Shown piece by piece: positions 42,663 to 51,677 of a stretch of 64,000 bases of DNA. A program made the translations under genes and the position numbers. Below the pieces are notes generated by a model. The model saw only the letters and a list, made by a program, of their open reading frames with translations. It had not been told where the DNA came from and did no database searches. Source of the stretch: JAWLHK01 sp041690355 [NCBI: bacterium] (GTDB lineage Bacteria; J088; JAWLBW01); NCBI GenBank assembly GCA_041690355.1, contig JAWLHK010000002.1:186001-250000 (forward strand), written 5' to 3'. Each line of letters begins with the position of its first letter. Positions within the stretch are counted from its first letter, which is position 1.

Positions 42663-44393
42663 ATGCGGCGGGGTTCGTTTTTTCGACAGGTCTTTCTGGG
42701 CATCATGGCAACGTCGGCCCTCGCCGTGCTCGCGAGCGCGTTCGGCATCGAACGCATGCTCGAGCGGCGCATGGTCGAGACCCTGGCCGAAAACCTGCTC
42801 GTCGACGCCCGCATGCTGGCCGAGACGCTCGACGAGGGCGCTCTGCAGGAGCGTGTCGGCGTACTGCGGGAACGGTTCGGCCGGCGCATCACGGTCATCG
42901 CGCCCGACGGCAGGGTTACGGCGGAATCGGACGTGCCCGACGAGGCCGTCGCCCGCATCGAGAGTCACGCGACGCGCGCCGAGGTGCAGCAGGCCTGGCG
43001 CGAGGGGTGGGGCTGGAGCACCCGCCGCAGCGCCACCATCGATCGGGAACTGCTCTACGTCGCCTGGCGGGATGACGCGAACCGCCGCATCGTACGTCTC
43101 GCCCTTCCGCTGGGCGTGGTGGAGGAAAGCGTCGCGCGGGTTCGGGGCGGGGTGGTGACCGGCATGGGGCTGGGACTTCTTCTCGCCCTGCTGGTTGCAT
43201 GGCTCATCGCGCGGCGCATGGCGGCCGAGGTCAACGGCGTCGCGCAGGTGGCGCTCGATAGGGCGGGCGGGGCCCGCCCCCCGTTCCCCGTGACGCGGAC
43301 TGAGGAACTGGCGCGCCTCAGCGGTGCCCTGGCCGTCATGGGCCGCGAACTCGACCAGCGCGTCGACGACCTCGAGGCCGAGCATCACCGTCTGCAGACG
43401 ATTCTCGACACGATGAACGAGGGGGTCGTGCTCTGCGACGAGCAAGGGCGCATCATTCTCTTCAACCGGGCGGCGCGCGAGCAGTTCGAGGTCGAGGGCG
43501 AGGTCACCGAACGCACGTTCGTCGAAACCATCCGGGTGCCCGAGGTCGTGGCCCTGGCGGGGAGAATGCTTCGCGAGCGCGAACCCGACAGCGTGGAGTT
43601 CGACTGGCGCGGCCGCAGCATCCAGGCCAGCTTCGTTCCGCTGGTCGAAGACTTTCAAGCCGGGTTCCTGGCCGTGTTCCACGACGTCACCGTGCTGAAG
43701 CGGGCCGACCGGATCCGCCGGGATTTCGTCGCCAACGTCAGCCACGAACTGCGCACGCCGCTGGCGTCGATCGCCGGGTTCGCCGAGAGCCTGGCCGAAG
43801 GCGCCCTCGAAGACAAGGCCGTCGCAGTCAGCTTCGTCGACGGCATTCAGCGGAATGCGGAGCGCCTGGCCCGGATCATCGAGGACCTCCTTCAGCTCGG
43901 GCGCATCGAAAGCGGGCGCCTCCCGCTGGCGCCCGAGGAGCTTGGAGTCGGGCCGGCGGTGGACGCGGCCGCGCAGGTCATCAGCACATTGCGGACGAAG
44001 CGGCATGCGTTCGTGAATGCCGTCGCCGGCGACGCGAAAGTGTACGCCGATCGCAAGGCGCTCAGCCAGATCCTCGTCAACCTGATCGAGAATGCCGCCA
44101 AGTACTGTCCGCCCGAGTCGCGGATCGAAGTGTCGGCAGACGAACGGGACGGGATGCGGAGAATTCTCGTCCGGGACAACGGCCCCGGAATTCCACCGCA
44201 GGATCTGCCGCGTATCTTCGAGCGCTTCTACCGGGGAGACAAGAGCCGTAACGCCGCCGGCGAGCCGGGTACGGGGCTCGGGCTGGCCATCTGCAAGCAT
44301 CTGGCTACGGAGATGGGCGGCCGGATCGAAGCCGAGAGCGACGGAAGAGGAACAACATTCTTCCTGTTTCTCCCTCTTCATCCGCCGGTATGA
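42663..44393 (+). CDS. phoR: PhoR-like phosphate-sensing histidine kinase
   Basis: 576 residues from ATG 42663 (MRRGSFFRQVF); ATG 42654 would lie inside the promoter. Two transmembrane helices (about 9-26 and 162-181) flank a periplasmic region of about 130 residues. HAMP, PAS (LQTILDTMNEGVVLCDEQGR), HisKA (VANVSHELRTPL, H361) and HATPase (NLIENAAKYCP; DNGPGIP; TGLGLAI) follow. The layout matches PhoR kinases; the cognate regulator is most likely PhoB at 50864-51589 in the same cluster. It follows the -10 box closely and seems leaderless. Confidence 0.92.
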   Translation: MRRGSFFRQVFLGIMATSALAVLASAFGIERMLERRMVETLAENLLVDARMLAETLDEGALQERVGVLRERFGRRITVIAPDGRVTAESDVPDEAVARIESHATRAEVQQAWREGWGWSTRRSATIDRELLYVAWRDDANRRIVRLALPLGVVEESVARVRGGVVTGMGLGLLLALLVAWLIARRMAAEVNGVAQVALDRAGGARPPFPVTRTEELARLSGALAVMGRELDQRVDDLEAEHHRLQTILDTMNEGVVLCDEQGRIILFNRAAREQFEVEGEVTERTFVETIRVPEVVALAGRMLREREPDSVEFDWRGRSIQASFVPLVEDFQAGFLAVFHDVTVLKRADRIRRDFVANVSHELRTPLASIAGFAESLAEGALEDKAVAVSFVDGIQRNAERLARIIEDLLQLGRIESGRLPLAPEELGVGPAVDAAAQVISTLRTKRHAFVNAVAGDAKVYADRKALSQILVNLIENAAKYCPPESRIEVSADERDGMRRILVRDNGPGIPPQDLPRIFERFYRGDKSRNAAGEPGTGLGLAICKHLATEMGGRIEAESDGRGTTFFLFLPLHPPV

Positions 44394-44396
44394 GTC

Positions 44397-44430
44397 CGGT
44401 TATCGCCCGGTAATCTGCGCGGGTTACCTT
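44397..44430 (+). promoter_or_regulatory. Pho-box-like element before the receiver-only gene
   Basis: CGGTTAT (44397-44403) and CGGTAAT (44408-44414) have the 11-nt period of PhoB sites. TACCTT (44425-44430), a -10-like hexamer, starts 28 nt from the first half-site. The start codon at 44437 is six bases further on. Confidence 0.65.
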
Positions 44431-44436
44431 CGCGGT

Positions 44437-44820
44437 ATGGCAAGAACCGCACCCGTGACCATCCTGATTGTCGAGGACGATCCCGACATCGCAACACTCC
44501 TCGAATATCGGCTTCGCAAGGAAGGATTCTCGGTACAGTCGGTCGACCGCGGCGACAAGGTGCTCGCAACGGTCGATTCCTGCATGCCCGACCTCATCGT
44601 TCTCGATCTTGCCCTGCCCGGGTTCAGCGGCGTTGAAGTCTGCCGCGCGCTGCGCCACCATCCGCGTGCATCGGAAACCCCCATTCTGGTCGTGACCGCC
44701 TCGGCCGACGAAGAGGAACACAGGGCCGCCCTGGCCGCGGGCGCCAGTCGTTTACTGGTCAAGCGGGGGTTTCTCAAGGCCGTGGACGGGGCGGTCACTG
44801 CGCTTCTTCCTCCTCTTTGA
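44437..44820 (+). CDS. Receiver-only response regulator in the Pho cluster
   Basis: 127 residues, one receiver: ILIVEDD, phosphoacceptor D55 in LIVLDLALPG, VVTASADE and Lys in LLVKRGF. The usual KP after strand 5 is KR, a small deviation. There is no DNA-binding domain. It lies between phoR and the porin gene with its own Pho-box-like promoter and no Shine-Dalgarno. Possible roles: a phosphate sink tuning PhoR-PhoB signalling, or a CheY-like output controlling a non-transcriptional process under phosphate limitation. Confidence 0.87.
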   Translation: MARTAPVTILIVEDDPDIATLLEYRLRKEGFSVQSVDRGDKVLATVDSCMPDLIVLDLALPGFSGVEVCRALRHHPRASETPILVVTASADEEEHRAALAAGASRLLVKRGFLKAVDGAVTALLPPL

Positions 44821-44843
44821 CTTCGACCCGTTCTGCATGCCCT

Positions 44844-44909
44844 CTGTTACCGAGGGGTACCCCTTCTGTTACCGGACCGAATAATCCGGTAACAAACCCC
44901 CGCTATCGT
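44844..44909 (+). promoter_or_regulatory. Extended Pho-box-like region before the porin gene
   Basis: CTGTTAC at 44844 and 44866 (22 nt apart, twice the 11-nt period), GGGTACC between them at 44855, and CGGTAAC at 44887. TATCGT (44904-44909) is a possible -10. Half-sites match those before phoR and pstS. The leader to the porin start is then about 80 nt. Confidence 0.6.
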
Positions 44910-44995
44910 AATTCCTGCGAGTCGCCCTTGGGTCTGGGTTCCCTCCCACGCCTGGGGCCGGAGGTGTACCCTAATACCAAGTAACAAAGGTCAAA

Positions 44996-46168
44996 ATGAA
45001 GACGTTTGTGTTCTCCCTGGCTCTTCTGAGCCTGTCCGTACCCGTGTATGCGCTGGATGACGTCACCGCCGCGACGCGCGCCGTCGCGCCGGCCCCGGTA
45101 ACCGCCGAGGCCTCTGAAGTCATCCCGCCGTCCCCAGCCCCTGAAGCCGGGGCCGCGTCCCCTGAAGGAGCGGCCGTGGCGACGACCCCGGCCGAGCCGG
45201 CCGCGCCCGAAAAGGCAGAAAAGAAGAATCTGTTCGATCGGGTCAAGCTGTCGAGCTATGCCCAGGTGCGTTATACCCATGGGGAGGGCGCCGGCACGGC
45301 CACCAAGGCCGAAAGCGGTTTCAGCGTCCGCCGCGCCCGCCTGAAGTTCGAGCTCCGGGGGGGCGAGCTCACGAGCCTGGTCATTCAGGGGGATTTCACC
45401 CCCAAGGCGGTGGAGCTCCGCGACGCCTACGTCGACGCACGTGATCCGTGGACGAAAAAGGCATACTGGCTGCGCGCCGGCCTCTTCAAAACGCCCTACG
45501 GCTACGAAATCGAGCAGTCATCAAGCGAACGGCCGGTGCCCGAGCGTTCGACCTTCACGCGCACGGTTTTTCCGGGCGAACGCGACCTCGGGGCGGGGCT
45601 CTTCGCCAAGCGGGGCCGCCTGCGCGCAGCCGCAGCCGTCATGAACGGCGATTTCGGCGACAGCCTCTTCCCCAACCGCGACAACAACCTCGGTAAGAAC
45701 ATCGTCGGGCGGGTCGGCTTTCAGAACGACTTTCTCAACGTGGGTCTGAGCGGGGTCGGCGGCACGAACCTCGACAACGACACCGGCGGCCAGTTCTCCC
45801 AGAAAATCGGCAACGTCTACCTTCAGGCCGAGAAGGATTTCGGGATCGGCGATACCTTCGTCGCCGGCGAGTATAACCTCGGGATCACGACGCCGACCTT
45901 CGCGGGCGGGTCCGACACCAACCTCAGCGGCTGGCACGCGCTGGTCGGTCAGAATCTGGGCGCCCACAACCAGCTCGTCTACCGCATCGACGGTTTCAAT
46001 GCCGATCTCGAGAACGGAGACTGGACCCTGCGCCATGTCGTGGCGTGGAATCTGTTTCTCGACGCGAAACACGTGCGGCTGACCACTTCCTACCAGTTTC
46101 CGACCCAGGTGGCGGGAGTTTCGAAGAACGACGGTACGTTCATCGAACAGCTGCAATTCAAGTTCTAA
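44996..46168 (+). CDS. OprP/OprO-type phosphate-selective porin
   Basis: 390 residues. A signal peptide (MKTFVFSLALLSLSVPVYA) precedes about 55 residues rich in Ala/Pro/Glu and then the porin domain: SSYAQVRYTHGEG, FSVRRARLKFELRG, LRAGLFKTPYGYEIEQSSSE and a C-terminal aromatic end (FIEQLQFKF). This matches the O/P porin family, trimeric 16-strand barrels that take up phosphate or polyphosphate. AAAGG lies upstream of ATG. The Pho-box region before it and phoU/pst after it fit phosphate starvation control. Confidence 0.88.
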   Translation: MKTFVFSLALLSLSVPVYALDDVTAATRAVAPAPVTAEASEVIPPSPAPEAGAASPEGAAVATTPAEPAAPEKAEKKNLFDRVKLSSYAQVRYTHGEGAGTATKAESGFSVRRARLKFELRGGELTSLVIQGDFTPKAVELRDAYVDARDPWTKKAYWLRAGLFKTPYGYEIEQSSSERPVPERSTFTRTVFPGERDLGAGLFAKRGRLRAAAAVMNGDFGDSLFPNRDNNLGKNIVGRVGFQNDFLNVGLSGVGGTNLDNDTGGQFSQKIGNVYLQAEKDFGIGDTFVAGEYNLGITTPTFAGGSDTNLSGWHALVGQNLGAHNQLVYRIDGFNADLENGDWTLRHVVAWNLFLDAKHVRLTTSYQFPTQVAGVSKNDGTFIEQLQFKF

Positions 46169-46239
46169 CGGCTTGACGCTGGGTGAGCAACCTGTGATCC
46201 TTTAGGGATAACCCCTGACGGGAATTTTTTGGAAGAGAC

Positions 46240-46917
46240 ATGCGGACGAACGAACACATCGTCAAGCGGTACGACGAAGAGCTGGCCGAGCTGAAGAAGG
46301 AGATCCTGGCCATGGGCGGCATCGTCGAAAAGATGATCGCCGACGCCATGCGGGCCCTCATCGACGGCAACGGCGACCTTGCCCGATCGGTCATTCAGTA
46401 CGACCGTGAAGTCAATCGCAAGGAGCTCTCGGTCGACAGCATGGCGGTCAACATTCTGGCCAAGCGCCAGCCTGTTGCCCGCGATCTGCGCCTGCTGACG
46501 ATGGCGATGAAGGTCAACACCGACCTGGAGCGGATCGGCGACACGGCCGTCAACATCAGCGAACGGTCCCTCGAACTGCTCGAGGAGCCGCCGCTGAAGC
46601 CGTACGTCGATCTGCCCCGCATGAGCGCACTGACCCAGACCATGGTCAAGCAGGCGCTCGATTCGTTCGTCGAAGGTAACGTCAAGCTGGCCCAGACGGT
46701 CATCGCCAGCGACGACGAGATCGATGCTCTCTACCAGCAGATTTTCCGCGAGCTGCTCACCCACATGATGGGCGATGCGAAGACGATTACCCGGGCTATC
46801 CGGTTGCTCTTCATCGCCAAATACCTCGAGCGGATCGCCGATCACGCAACGAACATTGCCGAAATGGTCACGTACCTCATCGAGGGCGAAGACGTCCGGC
46901 ACCTGGATTCGCGCTGA
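46240..46917 (+). CDS. phoU: PhoU, negative regulator of the Pho response
   Basis: 225 residues with the two three-helix PhoU repeats and their metal-binding motifs: EILAMGGIVEKMI..., DLERIGDTAVNISER in the first half and LERIADHATNIAEMVTYL in the second. GGAAGAG lies just upstream of ATG 46240. PhoU links the Pst transporter to PhoR and keeps the regulon off when phosphate is plentiful. Its place before pstS (rather than after pstB) is less usual. Confidence 0.96.
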   Translation: MRTNEHIVKRYDEELAELKKEILAMGGIVEKMIADAMRALIDGNGDLARSVIQYDREVNRKELSVDSMAVNILAKRQPVARDLRLLTMAMKVNTDLERIGDTAVNISERSLELLEEPPLKPYVDLPRMSALTQTMVKQALDSFVEGNVKLAQTVIASDDEIDALYQQIFRELLTHMMGDAKTITRAIRLLFIAKYLERIADHATNIAEMVTYLIEGEDVRHLDSR

Positions 46918-46929
46918 TCGGGTTCGTTT

Positions 46930-46963
46930 CGGTAACAATCCGGTGAAACGGGTTCGATAGACT
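46930..46963 (+). promoter_or_regulatory. Pho box and -10 element of pstS
   Basis: CGGTAAC (46930-46936) and CGGTGAA (46941-46947) repeat at 11 nt; TAGACT (46958-46963) begins 28 nt from the first half-site. AGGAG precedes the pstS start at 47013. Confidence 0.75.
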
Positions 46964-47012
46964 GAGGGATGGATCCGCAGCCTTCGAGCCGAACGCAGTC
47001 AGGAGAATATCC

Positions 47013-48122
<1,110 letters not shown>

Positions 48123-48134
48123 GTGTAGGATTTC

Positions 48135-48162
48135 GGCGGGAGGAGGGCTTTCTCCTCCCGCC
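48135..48162 (+). terminator. Intercistronic hairpin between pstS and pstC (attenuator or processing site)
   Basis: GGCGGGAGGAG (48135-48145) and CTCCTCCCGCC (48152-48162) form a perfect 11-bp stem with loop GGCTTT. No T-run follows, so read-through is likely. The left arm holds the only GGAGG-like sequence near pstC. Confidence 0.6.
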
Positions 48163-48176
48163 ACGTTTCGACCCGT

Positions 48177-49175
48177 ATGCACGTGCACGCCGCGCAAGGC
48201 GAAGAAAGCAAGGACGCCGCCCGAGTGGAACCAGGACCTTCTCGACGGCAGCAGATCGAGGACGCCCTTTTCCGGGGGGCGACTCGATTTTTCACGTTGC
48301 TCGTTCTCGGGCTGCTAGCCGCCATCATCGTAACGCTCGCCGTCGGAAGCCTGCCGGCGCTGCGGGCCTACGGGCTCTCGTTCTATTCGACGGCCGAGTG
48401 GAATCCGGTCACCGAAGTCTTCGGCGGTATCGTGCCCATTCTCGGCACGCTCATCACGTCGCTGCTGGCCATGCTGATCGCCGTGCCGATCAGCTTCGGC
48501 ATCGCCATCTTTCTCACGCAAATTGCGCCCAACTGGATGAAGCGGCCGCTCGGGATCACCATCGAGCTTCTGGCGGCGGTGCCGAGCATCATCTACGGCA
48601 TGTGGGGGCTGTTCGTGCTCGCCCCCTTTCTGGGCGCGCACGTTTATCCCTGGATCAACGACTACCTGGGGGCCATTCCGGGCATCGGCGTGCTCTTTCA
48701 GGGGCCGCCCATCGGCATCGGCGTGCTCACGGCCGGGATCATCCTGGCCATCATGGTCATCCCCTTCACGTCGTCGGTCATGCGTGACGTCTTCGAGGTG
48801 GTTCCCCCGCTGCTCAAGGAGTCGGCCTTCGGGCTCGGCTCGACGACGTGGGAAGTCGTCTGGCACGTGGTGCTCCCCTACACGCGCACCGGGGTGATCG
48901 GCGGCGTGCTGCTCGGCCTCGGGCGTGCCCTCGGCGAGACGATGGCCGTCACCTTCGTCATCGGCAATGCGCACCACCTGAGCGCCTCGTTGCTCATGCC
49001 GGGAAACACGATATCGGCAGCCCTGGCCAACGAATTTACCGAAGCGGTGGGCGATCTGTATACCTCGTCGCTGATTCTGCTCGGGCTCACGCTCTTCGGG
49101 ATTACCTTCGTCGTGCTCTCGATTGCCAAGATCGTTCTTCTGCGCCTCGAAAAGCGGGCAAATCGACTTTCCTGA
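48177..49175 (+). CDS. pstC: Phosphate ABC transporter permease PstC
   Basis: 332 residues: an N-terminal cytoplasmic tail of about 30 residues and six or seven transmembrane helices. Family features: [33 protein letters not shown], the [12 protein letters not shown] motif and the EAA-like loop [20 protein letters not shown]. It pairs with PstA as the membrane channel. The start codon lacks a clear Shine-Dalgarno; 15 nt upstream is the intercistronic hairpin. Confidence 0.95.
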   Translation: MHVHAAQGEESKDAARVEPGPSRRQQIEDALFRGATRFFTLLVLGLLAAIIVTLAVGSLPALRAYGLSFYSTAEWNPVTEVFGGIVPILGTLITSLLAMLIAVPISFGIAIFLTQIAPNWMKRPLGITIELLAAVPSIIYGMWGLFVLAPFLGAHVYPWINDYLGAIPGIGVLFQGPPIGIGVLTAGIILAIMVIPFTSSVMRDVFEVVPPLLKESAFGLGSTTWEVVWHVVLPYTRTGVIGGVLLGLGRALGETMAVTFVIGNAHHLSASLLMPGNTISAALANEFTEAVGDLYTSSLILLGLTLFGITFVVLSIAKIVLLRLEKRANRLS

Positions 49176-49183
49176 GCGCCTCC

Positions 49184-50023
49184 ATGGATTCAACCCGTTA
49201 TCTGATGCGCCGCACCGTGAACGCCCTGACCATGCTGGTCTCGGCGGGCGCCATGCTCTTCGGCATCGTCTGGCTGGTGTGGATTCTGATCACCTTGCTC
49301 GACAACGGCCTCGCGGGGCTCGGGACGCATCTGTTCACCGAATCGACCCCCCCGCCGGGGAGCGCGGGCGGCCTGGCCAACGCCATCATGGGAAGTCTGA
49401 TCATGACGGGGGTGGCCACGCTCATCGGCACCCCGATCGGCATTCTGGCCGGCACCTATCTGGCTGAATTCGGTGGCGAAGGCTGGCTCGCCCGAACGAC
49501 CCGGTTCATCAACGACATTCTGCTGAGTGCCCCCTCCATCGTCATCGGTCTGTTCATCTACGGCGTCGTGGTCGCCCCCATGGGGCACTTCTCGGCGTGG
49601 GCGGGCTCCCTTGCGCTGGCGGTCATCGTCATCCCGGTCGTCGTGCGCACGACCGAGAACATGCTGCGGCTCGTGCCCAACAGCCTGCGCGAGGCCGCAA
49701 GCGCCCTGGGCGCGCCTCAGTGGAAGGTCGTGACGATGGTGGCCTACCGCGCGTCGATGGGCGGCATCATGACGGGCATCCTGCTCGCCGTGGCCCGCAT
49801 CAGCGGCGAAACGGCGCCGCTGCTCTTCACCGCCCTCAACAACCAGTTCTGGAGCACGAACCTGAACGCTCCGATGGCGAACCTGCCCGTCGTCATGTTT
49901 CAATTTGCCATGAGCCCCTACGATGACTGGCACAGCCTGGCCTGGGCGGGCGCCTTTCTCATCACCTTTGCTGTACTCGGGCTGAACATCGTCGCGCGGG
50001 TCGTGTTCCGCAAGCATATCTGA
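49184..50023 (+). CDS. pstA: Phosphate ABC transporter permease PstA
   Basis: 279 residues from ATG 49184, eight bases after pstC; the longer frame lies inside pstC. Six hydrophobic helices, with [33 protein letters not shown] and the EAA-like loop [18 protein letters not shown]. It is the partner of PstC. Complete and of normal length. Confidence 0.95.
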   Translation: MDSTRYLMRRTVNALTMLVSAGAMLFGIVWLVWILITLLDNGLAGLGTHLFTESTPPPGSAGGLANAIMGSLIMTGVATLIGTPIGILAGTYLAEFGGEGWLARTTRFINDILLSAPSIVIGLFIYGVVVAPMGHFSAWAGSLALAVIVIPVVVRTTENMLRLVPNSLREAASALGAPQWKVVTMVAYRASMGGIMTGILLAVARISGETAPLLFTALNNQFWSTNLNAPMANLPVVMFQFAMSPYDDWHSLAWAGAFLITFAVLGLNIVARVVFRKHI

Positions 50024-50036
50024 TAAAAGGTAAAGC

Positions 50037-50822
50037 GTGCCCCAATCCGCAGTTGAACCGATCATCGAGAATCCGAAGGTCGAAGTGCGCAATCTGCACT
50101 TCTACTACGGCGGATTCCACGCCCTGAAAGACATCAACATCCGCATTCCCGAACGCCAGGTGACCGCCTTCATCGGCCCGTCGGGCTGCGGGAAATCGAC
50201 GCTGCTGCGTACGCTCAACCGCATGTTCGAGCTGTATCCGAAGCAGAAGGCGCAGGGCGAAATTCTGCTCGACGGCAAGAACATCCTCGATGCGCGCCAG
50301 GACGTCAATCTGCTGCGGGCCCGCGTCGGCATGGTCTTTCAGAAGCCGACGCCGTTTCCCATGTCCATCTTCCGCAACGTCGCCTTCGGCGTGAACCTGT
50401 ACGAGAAGCTCTCGAACAGCGCCATGGAAGAGCGTGTCGAGTGGGCGCTGCGCAAAGCCGCCCTCTGGGACGAGGTCAAGGACAAGCTGGGGCAGGGCGG
50501 CGACAGTCTTTCGGGAGGGCAGCAGCAGCGGCTCTGTCTGGCACGAGCGCTCGCCGTCAAGCCGCAGGTGATTCTGCTCGATGAGCCGACCTCGGCGCTC
50601 GACCCGATTGCAACCGCGAACATCGAAGAGCTCATCAACGAACTCAAGGCCGATTACACGATCATCATCGTCACGCACAACATGCAGCAGGCTGCCCGCG
50701 TCTCGGACTACACCTGCTTCATGTACCTGGGCGAGGTCATCGAGTTCGGCGCTACCCAGCAGATTTTCACACGTCCCCGCAAGCGCGAAACCGAAGATTA
50801 CATCACCGGAAAATTCGGGTAA
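50037..50822 (+). CDS. pstB: Phosphate ABC transporter ATPase PstB
   Basis: 261 residues from GTG 50037. Walker A is GPSGCGKST (47-55), the Q-loop VFQKPTPFP has the Pst-specific PTPFP, signature LSGGQQQRL, Walker [13 protein letters not shown], and switch His in VTHNMQQA. It energises phosphate import. AAGG lies upstream. Directly followed by phoB. Confidence 0.97.
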   Translation: MPQSAVEPIIENPKVEVRNLHFYYGGFHALKDINIRIPERQVTAFIGPSGCGKSTLLRTLNRMFELYPKQKAQGEILLDGKNILDARQDVNLLRARVGMVFQKPTPFPMSIFRNVAFGVNLYEKLSNSAMEERVEWALRKAALWDEVKDKLGQGGDSLSGGQQQRLCLARALAVKPQVILLDEPTSALDPIATANIEELINELKADYTIIIVTHNMQQAARVSDYTCFMYLGEVIEFGATQQIFTRPRKRETEDYITGKFG

Positions 50823-50863
50823 TCTTGCAGTGGTACGATGGTCAGGCAAAGAGGAAAAAGAAA

Positions 50864-51589
50864 ATGTCTGACCGTATCCTGATCGTTGATGACGAGCGCG
50901 ACCTCTGCGAAGTGCTCGCCTACAATCTGCGCAAAGAGGGGTTTCAGGTCGACGTCCTGCACGAGGGGCGGCTGGTGCTCAGCTCGCTCGAGCAGAACCG
51001 CCCGGCACTGGTCGTTCTCGACTGGATGCTGCCCGATCGCATGGGCGTCGACATTCTGAAATCCATCCGCCGCCACGACACCCTTTACGATCTGCCCGTG
51101 GTCATGCTGACCGCCCGCAGCGAAGAGGCCGACCGCGTCCTGGGCCTGGAGCTGGGGGCCGACGACTACGTGACCAAGCCGTTCAGCGTCAAGGAGCTGG
51201 TGGCCCGCGTCCGCAGCATCCGCCGCCGCGTCGGTTCGGCCATGGCCGTCTCCAAGGACGTCTATGACGACGGCGCGCTCGTCATCGACCCCTCGCGCCA
51301 GAGCGTAACCTTCGGCGGAGCCCCGGTCACCCTGACGGGGCGCGAATTCGACGTCCTCTACTTTCTCGCCCGGCATCCCGGCCGCATCTTCAGCCGCGAC
51401 CAGCTGCTCGACAACGTCTGGGGCGATGAAGTCTACGTGACCGACCGAACCGTCGACGTGCGGATTCACCGGGTGCGCACCGCGTTGTCGACCGCCGGGG
51501 CCGAAGGGGATTACATCCGCACGGTGCGCGGCAAGGGATATCTATTCGAACCTCCCCGAAGCGGGCAGGCGAGCGCCGAAGCGTCCTGA
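50864..51589 (+). CDS. phoB: Phosphate regulon response regulator PhoB
   Basis: 241 residues from ATG 50864 with GAGG nine bases upstream; the frame from 50825 adds a non-homologous stretch. Receiver: ILIVDDERDL, D53 in LVVLDWMLPD, MLTARSEE and Lys in YVTKPFSVKEL. The winged helix includes LTGREFDVLYFLARHPGRIF and TVDVRIHRVRTAL. The position right after pstB and the Pho boxes in this cluster identify it as PhoB rather than another OmpR-type regulator. Confidence 0.93.
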   Translation: MSDRILIVDDERDLCEVLAYNLRKEGFQVDVLHEGRLVLSSLEQNRPALVVLDWMLPDRMGVDILKSIRRHDTLYDLPVVMLTARSEEADRVLGLELGADDYVTKPFSVKELVARVRSIRRRVGSAMAVSKDVYDDGALVIDPSRQSVTFGGAPVTLTGREFDVLYFLARHPGRIFSRDQLLDNVWGDEVYVTDRTVDVRIHRVRTALSTAGAEGDYIRTVRGKGYLFEPPRSGQASAEAS

Positions 51590-51677
51590 CTGGTAGACTG
51601 TCAGGCGGCAACCTGCGGAATCGTGTGCATCTCTGTGCGCGGCTCCTGATGATCACTCCCTTCAACAAGGAGACGTC

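Noticed and set aside
40989-44381. A 1130-codon open frame on the minus strand opposite phaR to phoR
   Set aside because: It runs antisense to five well-supported genes and its translation is low-complexity (rich in Arg, Gly, Asp, His). Long antisense frames are expected in GC-rich coding DNA.
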